Shown here in pieces: positions 1 to 7,216 of a stretch of DNA of 64,000 bases (positions within the stretch are counted from its first letter, which is position 1; every line of letters starts with the position of its first letter). This DNA is from Streptomyces sp. CBMA291. Its GTDB lineage: Bacteria > Actinomycetota > Actinomycetes > Streptomycetales > Streptomycetaceae. Location of the stretch: NCBI RefSeq assembly GCF_014596525.1, contig NZ_MSJP01000028.1, positions 25,944-89,943 of the forward strand, written 5' to 3'. Below the pieces are notes generated by a model that made no database searches, was not told the origin of the DNA, and saw only the letters and a program-made list of their open reading frames with translations. The position numbers and the translations under genes are program-made.

Positions 1-1
1 G

Positions 2-19
2 CATGTCAATATAGACATG
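2..19. promoter_or_regulatory. Palindromic ArsR operator at the arsR start
   Basis: CATGTCAATATAGACATG is a perfect inverted repeat with 6-bp arms (CATGTC/GACATG) around an AT-only centre, which stands out in this GC-rich DNA. Its last base is the first base of the GTG start codon of the following arsR, so bound repressor would cover the start site. This is typical of an autoregulatory ArsR/SmtB operator; the assignment to the adjacent regulator is inferred. Confidence 0.7.
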
Positions 20-474
20 TGTCGAATCCTTTGAGGTCACCCGTGCCCGCGTCCGCGTCCGTGTCTGCGTCCGTGTCTGCGCCGGTGCCCGTAGCCGGGC
101 CTGGGCCCGCGTCCGTAGCCGCGCCTTCGGCCGGGGTCGGGCTCGGGGCCGGGGTCGAGCCGTGCTGTCCGCCGCTGGCCGAGCGTCCGCTGACGCCCGA
201 GGAGGCCGAGCGGACCGCGCGTATGTTCAAGGCCCTCGGCGACCCGGTCCGGCTGCGGCTGTTCTCCTCGATCGCCTCGCACGAGGGCGGCGAGGCGTGC
301 GTCTGCGACATCGCCGACGTCGGCGTCTCCCAGCCGACCGTCTCCCACCACCTGAAGAAGCTGAAGGAGGCCGGGCTGCTCTCCTCCGAGCGGCGCGGCA
401 CCTGGGTCTACTACCGGGTCGAGCCCGCCGTCCTGGCCGCGATGGGGCAGCTGCTGACCAGGGCGGCGGGCTGA
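19..474 (+). CDS. arsR: ArsR-family metalloid-sensing repressor (first copy)
   Basis: A 151-residue winged-helix repressor of the ArsR/SmtB family, expected to leave its operator when arsenite or antimonite binds. The conserved domain spans about residues 60-150, with the recognition helix in SQPTVSHHLKKLKEAGLL and the beta-wing in GTWVYYRV. Cysteines at 49-50 and 94/96 (ACVCDIAD, the ELCVCDL-type position) are the probable metalloid ligands. The first 48 residues are a low-complexity Ala/Ser/Val/Pro extension not seen in typical family members. The GTG start follows the palindrome at 2-19 directly with no room for a ribosome site, suggesting a leaderless transcript. It converges on the acr3 gene, with a strong hairpin between them. 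Confidence 0.88.
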   Translation: MSNPLRSPVPASASVSASVSAPVPVAGPGPASVAAPSAGVGLGAGVEPCCPPLAERPLTPEEAERTARMFKALGDPVRLRLFSSIASHEGGEACVCDIADVGVSQPTVSHHLKKLKEAGLLSSERRGTWVYYRVEPAVLAAMGQLLTRAAG

Positions 475-499
475 CACCCGTATACGCGTCGGCCTGGGT

Positions 500-554
500 C
501 GTCTCTTCCGGATCCTGCCGGGCGGCGCGGGCCAGGCAAGATCCGGAAGAGACG
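500..554. terminator. Bidirectional hairpin terminator between arsR and acr3
   Basis: Perfect 15-bp inverted repeat (500-514 with 540-554, arm CGTCTCTTCCGGATC) around a 25-nt GC-rich loop. It lies between the stop codons of two convergent genes, so it can end transcription from both sides. Confidence 0.8.
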
Positions 555-556
555 GC

Positions 557-1645
557 CTAGCGCGCGGCGCCGTGCGCGAACCGGCGGCGCCAGGCCAGTG
601 AGACGTAGACGAGTCCGACCAGGACCGGGACCTCGATGAGCGGGCCGACGACGCCGGAGAGGGCCTGGCCGCTGGTGACGCCGAAGGTGGCGATGGCGAC
701 GGCGATGGCCAGCTCGAAGTTGTTGCCCGCGGCGGTGAAGGCGAGGGTCGCGGTGCGGTCGTAGGGCAGGCCCACCGCCTTGCCGAGCGCGAACGAGCCG
801 AACCACATCACCGCGAAGTAGACGAGCAGCGGCAGCGCGATCCGGACGACGTCGAGCGGCTGCGAGGTGATCGTCTTCCCCTGGAGGGCGAAGAGGACCA
901 CGATCGTGAACAGCAGCCCGTACAGGGCCCAGGGGCCGATCCTGGGCAGGAACCGGCTCTCGTACGCCTCCCGGCCCAGCCTCCGCTCGCCGAGGCGGCG
1001 GGTGAGGAAGCCCGCGAGGAGCGGGACGCCCAGGAAGACGACCACGTTCAGGGTGATCTTCCCCGTGGAGATGTCGAGGCTCTCGCCCTCCCCGAGGCCG
1101 AGCAGGCCGGGCAGGACGTCCAGGTAGAACCAGCCGAGCAGACCGAAGGCCAGGACCTGGAAGACGCTGTTGAGCGCCACGAGGACGGCGGCCGCCTCCC
1201 GGTCGCCGCAGGCCAGGTCGTTCCAGATGACGACCATGGCGATACAGCGGGCCAGTCCCACGATGATCAGACCGGTGCGGTACTCGGGCAGGTCGGGCAG
1301 GAACGTCCAGGCGAGCGCGAACATCACCGCGGGGCCGAGGACCCAGTTGAGCACCAGGGAGGAGACCATGAGCCGCCGGTCGCCGGTGACGGCGTCGAGC
1401 CGGTCGTAACGGACCTTCGCGAGCACCGGGTACATCATCACGAGCAGCCCGACGGCGATCGGCAGCGAGACCCCGCCGATCTCGACCTTCGCGAGCGCGT
1501 CGTCAAGCCCGGGGACCAGCCGTCCCAGGCCCAGCCCCAGGGCCATGGCGAGCAGGATCCAGACGGCGAGGAAACGGTCGAGCGTCGACAGCTTCGCCAC
1601 CACCGAGGGGGGCGCGGACGTGCCCTGCCGGGCGTCGGCGCTCAA
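557..1645 (-). CDS. acr3: ACR3-type arsenite efflux transporter
   Basis: A 362-residue multi-pass inner-membrane protein of the ACR3 (BASS superfamily) arsenite exporters, the usual length and predicted to have ten membrane segments. The family signature GLARCIAMVVIWNDLACGD is present, with the conserved cysteine at about residue 134 thought to contact As(III). The start is taken as a TTG whose last two bases are the first two of the upstream arsR stop (TTGA overlap), implying translational coupling; a longer upstream reading frame in the same phase is only the antisense shadow of arsR. Co-transcribed with the arsR at 1642-1947. Expected role: pumping out arsenite made by the arsenate reductase next door. 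Confidence 0.92.
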   Translation of the reverse strand: MSADARQGTSAPPSVVAKLSTLDRFLAVWILLAMALGLGLGRLVPGLDDALAKVEIGGVSLPIAVGLLVMMYPVLAKVRYDRLDAVTGDRRLMVSSLVLNWVLGPAVMFALAWTFLPDLPEYRTGLIIVGLARCIAMVVIWNDLACGDREAAAVLVALNSVFQVLAFGLLGWFYLDVLPGLLGLGEGESLDISTGKITLNVVVFLGVPLLAGFLTRRLGERRLGREAYESRFLPRIGPWALYGLLFTIVVLFALQGKTITSQPLDVVRIALPLLVYFAVMWFGSFALGKAVGLPYDRTATLAFTAAGNNFELAIAVAIATFGVTSGQALSGVVGPLIEVPVLVGLVYVSLAWRRRFAHGAAR

Positions 1646-1947
1646 CAGGACCTCTTGGTGCCGGAGTGGGCGCGGGCGGTGGCGGCCAGGGCGCCCAACC
1701 GCCCGGCCAGCCCCTCCAGGACCTCGGGGCGCAGCCGGTAGTAGGTGAACCGGCCGCACGGCTCCGTCTCCACCACACCCGCCTCGCGCAGGACCTTGAG
1801 GTGGTTGGAGAGGTTGGTCTGCCGGGCCCCCGTCTCCGCCACGAGGTGGGTGGTGCACAGGGTCTCGCGGGCGAGCAGGGTCACGATCCGGAGCCGGAGC
1901 GGGTCGGCCAGCACCCGGATCAGGTCAGTGTCGACTGATGTCAGCAT
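1642..1947 (-). CDS. arsR: ArsR-family repressor (second copy), operon with acr3
   Basis: A compact 101-residue ArsR/SmtB repressor with little beyond the winged helix: recognition helix around ARQTNLSNHLKVLREAG and wing GRFTYYRL. Cysteines at 31 (ETLCTTHL, sensor helix), 64 (EPCGR) and 101 (last residue) are candidate As(III) ligands, a different arrangement from the first copy at 19-474. The ATG start lies in a 14-bp palindrome, so the gene probably represses itself, the downstream acr3 and perhaps the divergent arsC. The stop codon overlaps the TTG start of acr3. Confidence 0.9.
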   Translation of the reverse strand: MLTSVDTDLIRVLADPLRLRIVTLLARETLCTTHLVAETGARQTNLSNHLKVLREAGVVETEPCGRFTYYRLRPEVLEGLAGRLGALAATARAHSGTKRSC

Positions 1948-1954
1948 GTGCTGA
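1941..1954. promoter_or_regulatory. Operator palindrome in the arsR-arsC divergent region
   Basis: TCAGCATGTGCTGA is a perfect inverted repeat with 6-bp arms and a 2-bp centre. It overlaps the arsR ATG (complement of 1945-1947) and lies in the spacer shared with arsC. Its sequence differs from the palindrome at 2-19, so the two ArsR copies probably read different sites. Confidence 0.65.
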
Positions 1955-1963
1955 TACTTTCAC

Positions 1964-2011
1964 ACCGTCCCGTTCCAAGACCGTCCCACTCCAAGACCGT
2001 CCCGCTCCGAC
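1964..2011 (+). repeat. Three 16-bp tandem repeats in the arsC leader
   Basis: Three consecutive copies of a unit close to ACCGTCCCGTTCCAAG (1964-1979, 1980-1995, 1996-2011), differing at a few positions. They occupy the leader between the divergent ars promoters and arsC. Function unknown. Confidence 0.75.
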
Positions 2012-2079
2012 GGCACCCCCGCGCCGGCGTTCCGACGGCATCCCGCGCCGTGCCGTTCCCGCCTCCGGGGGAAGAACCG

Positions 2080-2487
2080 ATGACCGCTCCGCTCGCCACC
2101 GTCCTCTTCGTCTGCGTCCACAACGCGGGCCGCTCCCAGATGGCCGCCGGGTTCCTGCGCCACCTCGCGGGCGACCGGATCGAGGTCCGCTCGGCGGGCT
2201 CGCTGCCGGGCGACCGGATCAACCCGGCGGCCGTCGCCGCGATGGCCGAGGTCGGCATCGACATCTCGGGGCGGCGGCCCGAGGTCCTCACCCCCGAGGC
2301 GGCCCGGACCTCCGACTACGTCGTCACCATGGGCTGTGGCGACGCCTGCCCGTACTTTCCCGGCACGACCTACCTGGACTGGGTGCTGGACGACCCGGCG
2401 GGCCGGGGTGTCGAGGCGGTCCGCCCCATCCGCGACGGGATCAGGACCCTCGTGGAAGGCCTGATCCGCGAGATCGACTCGCCCTGA
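2080..2487 (+). CDS. arsC: ArsC-type arsenate reductase (low-MW phosphatase fold)
   Basis: A 135-residue protein of the low-molecular-weight tyrosine phosphatase/ArsC family that reduces arsenate to arsenite for export. The P-loop CX5R is at residues 12-18 (CVHNAGR), followed by S19; the general-acid region is DWVLDDP near residues 100-106. C86 and C90 (MGCGDACPYFPG) could shuttle the disulfide to thioredoxin, or the enzyme could use mycothiol, the usual actinobacterial thiol; the sequence does not decide. The ATG at 2080 is chosen because GGGGGAAG lies just upstream and the family begins here; the longer in-frame reading upstream runs through the 16-bp repeats. Divergent from arsR-acr3. Confidence 0.9.
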   Translation: MTAPLATVLFVCVHNAGRSQMAAGFLRHLAGDRIEVRSAGSLPGDRINPAAVAAMAEVGIDISGRRPEVLTPEAARTSDYVVTMGCGDACPYFPGTTYLDWVLDDPAGRGVEAVRPIRDGIRTLVEGLIREIDSP

Positions 2488-2541
2488 TCAGGCGAGAGGG
2501 CCCTGACCAGCGAGATCGACGTGCCTTGAGCACGCGAGAAC

Positions 2542-2606
2542 GCTCTGGTCGGCGGGACCGAACCGCTCTGGTCGGCGGGACCTGATCGCTCTGGTCAGCG
2601 GCAGCC
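2542..2606 (+). repeat. 23-bp tandem repeats downstream of arsC
   Basis: Two full copies and one diverged partial copy of a 23-bp unit beginning GCTCTGGTCGGCGGGACC (2542-2564, 2565-2587, 2588-2606). They fill part of the 281-bp spacer between arsC and the next gene, in which I see no reading frame worth calling. Confidence 0.7.
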
Positions 2607-2768
2607 CAGAACCCGTCCGCTCGTCCGGACGGGTGGTGTTCATCGGAAGAACTGCGCGGCGGCGGCGTCGCTCCGTGCACTTCGGCAGCGCATCCCCATG
2701 ATGAGGAAAGTACGTAAACCGCGCAATCCGAAGTAATCCATCCGAGAACAGCACGAAAGTGAGGGGCC

Positions 2769-3143
2769 GTGGCCACCGCCAAGGTCAAGCAGTTCTGGAC
2801 CGCCTTCGTTTCCGTCCTCTTCGCCCTCCTCTCCTCCGTGGGTCTCACGGGCACCGCGTCGGCGGCGGCCCGGCAGCCCGGCGGAACGGCCGTCGCCCCG
2901 GCCGTCGTCCACCCCGTCACCGCCGCGGGGGAGCGCGTCCTCGCCTCCGTACCGGCGCAACGGGCCCATCGATGGCCGTCGCACGGGGACCGCTCCCTGC
3001 CGCCCACGCTCAAGCAGCGCATCGCGGCCGAAGCGCACGGTTCCTCGCCCGCCGCCCGGCACCGTTCCTCCGCCGACCCGACCGTCCTGGCCGAGCACGA
3101 GGAGTCGGCGGCCCTCGCGGAGACGGCGCTCTCCGCCGCGTAG
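2769..3143 (+). CDS. Small secreted protein of unknown function
   Basis: A 124-residue protein with a clear Sec signal peptide: basic MATAKVK, a hydrophobic stretch FVSVLFALLSSVGL, then a cleavage-like TASAA near residue 33. The mature part is Ala/Arg/His-rich, low in Cys and predicted soluble. The N-terminus resembles a Streptomyces family I recall as DUF6344; no function is known to me. GTG start at 2769, with GTGAGGGG at 2759-2766 as a possible ribosome site. It stands alone, converging on the DUF5324 gene with only 27 bp between stops. Confidence 0.7.
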   Translation: MATAKVKQFWTAFVSVLFALLSSVGLTGTASAAARQPGGTAVAPAVVHPVTAAGERVLASVPAQRAHRWPSHGDRSLPPTLKQRIAAEAHGSSPAARHRSSADPTVLAEHEESAALAETALSAA

Positions 3144-3170
3144 GGGCGGGGGAGTGGTCCCCGGAGACGG

Positions 3171-3944
3171 TCAGCCGCGCTTGTCGCGTTCGGCGGCGGC
3201 CTCAGCCGCGGCGGCAGCCTCGGCCTCGGTCCTCTCCGCCTCCTTCTCCGGATCGAGAATCTCCTCCTCCTGATCGAGAGCCCCGGCCTCCGCGTCGAGA
3301 GCCCCGGCCCCCGGATCGAGGGAAGTGCCCCGGCCGTCGACGGACGCCGGGACGGTGCCCTCGGCCACGTCGGTGGGAGCGGGCGGCTCGACCAGCCAGT
3401 CGGGATTCGACTGCTTGTCCCACCACTTCCAGGCGGCGAACGCGCCGCCGGCCAGCAGACTCAGCACCACCACGCCCTTGGTGAGGCGACCGACCTTGCC
3501 CCGGCACTCCTGCTTCCGCACGATCCTCTGAATCTCCCCCGGAGTCACCTGACCGCGCAGCGCGGCCCAGGCGGCGGTGGAACGCGACCCGGCCTCCTCA
3601 AGGACGGGACCGGTCGCGACGACCGCCCGCTCGACCCGGGGAACGGTGTAGTCGGCCGCCTGACGGGCGGCCTGGCGGGTCCTGACCGCCGCACGCTGTG
3701 CGGCCGCGTCGACCCCCGGCGGCACATGCGGCGCGACATGCGCGTCATACCGCGCGCGCGCCTGCTCCCGGGCCGCGAGCGCCGCCTTCGAGACCTTCGG
3801 CGCGAGCAGTACGCGCGCCTCGTGCGCGTAGTGCGCGGCCTGGTCCTTGGCCGTGCCGGCGTACGGCGCCACCACTTCCGCGGCGTGCAGGACGCTCTCC
3901 TTCGCCGAACCTGTGGCGGTGCGCACGCTGTCCATGCGGGTCAC
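3171..3944 (-). CDS. DUF5324 family membrane-anchored protein
   Basis: A 257-residue protein matching the Streptomyces DUF5324 family. The N-terminal ~145 residues are Ala-rich, helical and amphipathic (KESVLHAAEVVAPYAGTAKDQAAHYAHEARVLL), then one membrane segment VVVLSLLAGGAFAAWKWW near residues 158-175, then an acidic Glu/Ala-rich tail with repeats such as SLDPGAGALDAEAGALDQEEEILD. The helical region resembles proteins that lie along membranes, but that is only an impression. It is divergent from the cyclophilin gene, with about 170 bp between starts. Function unknown. Confidence 0.8.
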   Translation of the reverse strand: MTRMDSVRTATGSAKESVLHAAEVVAPYAGTAKDQAAHYAHEARVLLAPKVSKAALAAREQARARYDAHVAPHVPPGVDAAAQRAAVRTRQAARQAADYTVPRVERAVVATGPVLEEAGSRSTAAWAALRGQVTPGEIQRIVRKQECRGKVGRLTKGVVVLSLLAGGAFAAWKWWDKQSNPDWLVEPPAPTDVAEGTVPASVDGRGTSLDPGAGALDAEAGALDQEEEILDPEKEAERTEAEAAAAAEAAAERDKRG

Positions 3945-4116
3945 GGGATTCCTCCTCCTCGGTGGCGATGTCGGTTTTTCACCTTTCCATCCTTTTCGGA
4001 ATCATGCCCCCCAAGGCAAGGTCCGGCATGCGGGGCGGGCATCCGGGGCATGCGAGGATCGGACACGCCAGCGACAGACGCGGCATGACGCGAGACGACG
4101 TGGACGGAAGGCGACC

Positions 4117-4644
4117 GTGGCCGAGCAGCTGTACGCGATCCTCAAGACGAGCCTGGGCGACATCGAGGTCCGGCTGATGCCGTTCCACGCGCCGAAGACG
4201 GTCCGAAACTTCGTCGAACTCGCCTCGGGCGAGCGCGAGTGGACGCACCCCGCGACGGGCAAGGTCTCCTCCGACCCGCTCTACGACGGCACGGTCTTCC
4301 ACCGGGTCATCAAGGGGTTCATGATCCAGGGCGGCGACCCGCTCGGCGACGGCACCGGCGACCCGGGCTACTCCTTCGCCGACGAGTTCCACCCGGAGCT
4401 GTTCTTCGACCGCCCCTATCTCCTGGCCATGGCCAACGCCGGTCCGGGCACCAACGGCTCGCAGTTCTTCGTCACCGTCGCCCCCGCGACCTGGCTGAAC
4501 CGCAAGCACACCATCTTCGGCGAGGTCGCGGACAAGAGGAGCCGCGAGGTCGTCGACGCCATCGCGGCGCTGGCCACCGACCCGCGCACCGAGCGCCCGG
4601 TGGAGGACGTGGTCGTCGACACCGTGGTGATCGAGAAGCGCTGA
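4117..4644 (+). CDS. Cyclophilin-type peptidyl-prolyl isomerase
   Basis: A 175-residue cytoplasmic cyclophilin catalysing proline cis-trans isomerisation. Active-site blocks are present: FHRVIKGFMIQGGDPLGDGTG (catalytic Arg in FHR), MANAGPGTNGSQFFVT and the C-terminal KHTIFGEV. There is no signal peptide. The GTG at 4117 is chosen over a longer upstream frame because GGAAG lies 7 bp before it and MAEQLYAILKTSLGDIEVRL is the usual family start. It is followed after 23 bp by the rhomboid gene, probably co-transcribed, an arrangement I recall as conserved in Streptomyces. Confidence 0.93.
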   Translation: MAEQLYAILKTSLGDIEVRLMPFHAPKTVRNFVELASGEREWTHPATGKVSSDPLYDGTVFHRVIKGFMIQGGDPLGDGTGDPGYSFADEFHPELFFDRPYLLAMANAGPGTNGSQFFVTVAPATWLNRKHTIFGEVADKRSREVVDAIAALATDPRTERPVEDVVVDTVVIEKR

Positions 4645-4667
4645 GCCGGAAGGAACGGGAACCCCGC

Positions 4668-5552
4668 ATGGATCCGCGGCCCTCCACGGACCGGCTCGCC
4701 GGTCCGGCGCGCTGCTACCGCCACCCGGAGGCCGAGACCGGCATCCGCTGCACCCGCTGCGACCGGCCGATCTGCACCGCGTGCATGGTCTCCGCCTCCG
4801 TCGGCTTCCAGTGCCCCCCGTGCGTCCGCGACGGCTCGGGCACCGGCCACTCCGCCGGGGCCAACCAGCCGAGGACGCTCACCGGCGGCCGGATGGAGAC
4901 GGACGGACGCCTCGTCACCAAGATCCTGATCGGCGTCAATCTCGCCGTGTACCTCGCGGTGCTCGTCCTCGGCGACCGGTTCGTGGACCGGCTGGTGCTC
5001 ATCGGGCACGCGTTCAACCCGTGGCTCGGCGAGGTCGTCGGGGTCGCGGACGGCGAGTGGTACCGGCTGCTCACCGCGACCGTGCTGCACCAGGAGATCT
5101 TCCACATCCTCTTCAACGTGATGGGCCTGTGGGTGATCGGCGGGATCGTCGAGCCCGAGCTGGGCCGGGCCAGATTCGCGCTCCTGTGCCTGCTCTCCGG
5201 ACTCTCCGGCTCCACCCTCGCCTATCTCGTCGCCGCGCCCAACCAGCCCTCCCTCGGCGCCTCCGGCGTGGTCTACGGCCTGATCGGCGCCTGGGTGGTG
5301 CTGGCCCGCAGGCACCGGCACGACATGCGGCCGGTGATCCTCTTCGTGGCGCTCTCGCTGCTCGTCACGTTCACCCGTCCGGGGATCTCCTGGGAGGCCC
5401 ATGTCGGCGGTCTCGTCGCGGGCGCCCTGGTGACGTACGCCCTGGTGCACGCGCCCCGGGCGCACCGGAACCTGGTGCAGTACGGGGCCTGTGGCCTGGT
5501 GCTGCTGCTCGACGTGGGGCTCGTCCTGGGCCGGACGATGGCACTCACCTGA
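4668..5552 (+). CDS. Rhomboid family intramembrane serine protease
   Basis: A 294-residue rhomboid with an N-terminal zinc-ribbon/B-box-like module: Cys pairs in RCYRHPEAETGIRCTRCDRPIC and FQCPPC, residues 16-52. The membrane domain has the catalytic dyad Ser199 (GASG) and His245 (EAHVGG), and the H146xxxN150 oxyanion motif (FHILFN), so it should be active on transmembrane substrates. Substrates are unknown. ATG at 4668 follows GGAAGGA. The end of the gene is the first unit of an 18-bp tandem repeat that continues past the stop. Confidence 0.93.
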   Translation: MDPRPSTDRLAGPARCYRHPEAETGIRCTRCDRPICTACMVSASVGFQCPPCVRDGSGTGHSAGANQPRTLTGGRMETDGRLVTKILIGVNLAVYLAVLVLGDRFVDRLVLIGHAFNPWLGEVVGVADGEWYRLLTATVLHQEIFHILFNVMGLWVIGGIVEPELGRARFALLCLLSGLSGSTLAYLVAAPNQPSLGASGVVYGLIGAWVVLARRHRHDMRPVILFVALSLLVTFTRPGISWEAHVGGLVAGALVTYALVHAPRAHRNLVQYGACGLVLLLDVGLVLGRTMALT

Positions 5553-5612
5553 GGAGAAGCACTCACCTGAGGAGCACCGCTCACCTGAGGAGAGGTGCTC
5601 ACCTGAGCAGAA
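5541..5612 (+). repeat. Four 18-bp tandem repeats across the rhomboid stop codon
   Basis: Units at 5541-5558, 5559-5576, 5577-5594 and 5595-5612 share CTCACCTGAGGAG. The first contains the last codons and TGA of the rhomboid gene, so the array looks like a duplication of the gene end into the 3' spacer. Every unit repeats the in-frame TGA. Confidence 0.85.
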
Positions 5613-5652
5613 CCTGCCGTGGACGAGCTTTCCCGGGGAGCTTTCCCCAGAG

Positions 5653-5661
5653 TTATCCACA
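5653..5661 (+). promoter_or_regulatory. DnaA-box-like 9-mer
   Basis: TTATCCACA, identical to the classical bacterial DnaA box. It lies 244 bp upstream of the denser cluster at 5897-5949. Confidence 0.5.
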
Positions 5662-5700
5662 GACTGGAGCGGGTTGTCCCCCGTAGAGGGGGAAAGAGCG

Positions 5701-5746
5701 CGCCCCTCGTCTCTGACCTGGGCATTTTCCAGGGAGACGAGGGGCG
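5701..5746. terminator. Hairpin terminator downstream of the rhomboid gene
   Basis: 13-bp perfect arms (CGCCCCTCGTCTC at 5701-5713 with 5734-5746) enclosing a second 5-bp stem (CCTGG/CCAGG) and a GCATTTT loop. A strong structure well placed to end rhomboid operon transcription. Confidence 0.75.
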
Positions 5747-5896
5747 TGACTCATCTGAGCAGGGGTGATTCCGGTCATACGGGGATCATTCCGGCGTCAA
5801 TCCGGTGCCGATCAAGCGCCCGCAGGGCATCCGCAGGACCCCCGGAGGGTGTGCGGGAGTGCTCCACGAGTGTCGATCGACGCCAACCCGCACGAG

Positions 5897-5949
5897 TTAT
5901 CCACAGATCTTCTTAAGTTATCCAGTGCTGTGCACAACTCTGTGGATAA
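5897..5949. promoter_or_regulatory. Cluster of DnaA-box-like sequences
   Basis: Within 53 bp: TTATCCACA (5897-5905, +), TTATCCAGT (5918-5926, two mismatches), TTGTGCACA on the minus strand (5929-5937) and TTATCCACA on the minus strand (5941-5949). The two perfect boxes face each other. The location is intergenic, about 60 bp past the crgA stop. DnaA-box clusters outside oriC are known to titrate DnaA in Streptomyces; binding here is inferred. Confidence 0.55.
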
Positions 5950-6010
5950 GCTCAGGGGAGAACTTGCCGAGGAGTGTGGACGGAAGCCTGTCCGGGAGCG
6001 TGGACGGACG

Positions 6011-6265
6011 CTACTTCCACTGCGTGGAGACGCCGAACCCGGCCGCGATGAAGCCGAAGCCCACCACGATGTTCCAGTTCTCGATCGCCTTGACCGGCAT
6101 CGAACCGTCGGTGACGTAGAAGACCACGATCCACACCAGACCGATCGCGAACAGCGCCAGCATCACCGGCGCCACCCAGCTGCGATTGGTCAGCTTGATG
6201 TTGGTCGCCTGCTTCGCGGGCGGGGGCGTGAAGTCGGCCTTCTTGCGGATCCGTGACTTCGGCAC
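6011..6265 (-). CDS. crgA: Cell division protein CrgA
   Basis: An 84-residue protein with the CrgA layout: basic N-terminus [15 protein letters not shown], then two membrane segments (about 30-50 and 63-80) with a short outside loop. In Streptomyces CrgA coordinates septum placement and influences FtsZ ring timing in aerial hyphae; in mycobacteria the homologue contacts FtsZ and penicillin-binding proteins. The full length and ending GFGVSTQWK match the family. It is transcribed away from the DUF881 gene, with 140 bp between starts. Confidence 0.95.
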   Translation of the reverse strand: MPKSRIRKKADFTPPPAKQATNIKLTNRSWVAPVMLALFAIGLVWIVVFYVTDGSMPVKAIENWNIVVGFGFIAAGFGVSTQWK

Positions 6266-6405
6266 GAGGGACTCTCCTGTCGATGCGCTGCGTGACCGCG
6301 CAGGGAACTGTGGCTGGCGCCGGGATGTGACGAAGGAGGACGTCTGCGTCCCCCAGGCGTCCGTTAGCGTAGTGGTTCCGCGGCACCGAAGGGGATCAGG
6401 GTACG

Positions 6406-7173
6406 TTGAGCAATTCCATCGGTACTCCCGAAGGGCCGGGCCGCCCCGCCAGGTGGCGCCCCGTCCGGCTCCTCACCCTTGCCGTCTTCGCCCTCGCCGG
6501 ACTCATCTTCTTCACGAGCTTCGACACCGCCAAGGGCACCAACCTGCGCACCGACGCCTCTCTTCTCCGCCTCTCCGACCTGATCGAGGAACGCGGCCAC
6601 AAGAACGACGGACTCGACGAGACCACCGCCGCCCTCCGCGAGGAGGTCGACGCCCTCGTCACCCGCGACGACGGCTCCACCCGCGCCGAGACCGAGGAAC
6701 TGGCCGCCCTCGAAGCGAAGGCGGGAACCGCCGAGGTCGCCGGCTCCGGCCTCACCGTCACCCTGAACGACGCCCCGCCGAACGCCCAGGCCGCCCCCGG
6801 CTACCCCGACCCCCAGGCCAACGACCTCGTCATCCACCAGCAGGACCTCCAGGCCGTCGTCAACGCCCTGTGGCAGGGCGGCGCCCAGGGCATCCGGGTC
6901 ATGGACCAGCGGCTCGTCTCCACCAGCGCCGTCCGCTGCGTCGGCAACACCCTGATCCTCCAGGGCCGCGTCTACTCGCCCCCGTACAAGATCACCGCCG
7001 TCGGCGACCGGGGGAAGCTGAACAAGGCCCTCGCCGGGTCCCCCGCGCTCCGGAACTACCAGCTGTACGTGAAGGCCTACGGGCTCGGCTGGAAAGTCGA
7101 CGAGCACAAGACGGTGACTCTTCCCGGCTACTCGGGCACAGTGGACCTCCACCAGGCGAAGCCGCTGGGCTGA
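6406..7173 (+). CDS. DUF881 family membrane-anchored protein
   Basis: A 255-residue DUF881 protein: one N-terminal membrane segment ([18 protein letters not shown], about 23-40), an extracytoplasmic coiled-coil-prone region, then the compact DUF881 domain ([59 protein letters not shown]). The family occurs beside division and sporulation genes in Gram-positives and is structurally like FtsQ/SpoIIIAH-type domains, but no reaction is known. The TTG start at 6406 is chosen from the family N-terminus and GGGATCAGGG just upstream. It leads a run of same-strand genes with three sortases. Confidence 0.85.
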   Translation: MSNSIGTPEGPGRPARWRPVRLLTLAVFALAGLIFFTSFDTAKGTNLRTDASLLRLSDLIEERGHKNDGLDETTAALREEVDALVTRDDGSTRAETEELAALEAKAGTAEVAGSGLTVTLNDAPPNAQAAPGYPDPQANDLVIHQQDLQAVVNALWQGGAQGIRVMDQRLVSTSAVRCVGNTLILQGRVYSPPYKITAVGDRGKLNKALAGSPALRNYQLYVKAYGLGWKVDEHKTVTLPGYSGTVDLHQAKPLG

Positions 7174-7216
7174 CCCGGGGCCGCCTCCCCGGCGCGCCCC
7201 CGAGCGGGGAGGGCGC

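Larger units (their letters stand above)
5553..6010. other. 458-bp intergenic region between rhomboid gene and crgA
   Basis: No convincing gene. It holds the tail of the 18-bp repeats, a DnaA-box-like 9-mer at 5653-5661, a strong hairpin at 5701-5746 and a cluster of DnaA-box-like 9-mers at 5897-5949. Overall GC is lower than in the flanking genes. Confidence 0.7.

Noticed and set aside
5653..5949. DnaA-box cluster considered as the replication origin
   Set aside because: oriC in Streptomyces lies between dnaA and dnaN with many more boxes; neither gene is here and only about five boxes are present.
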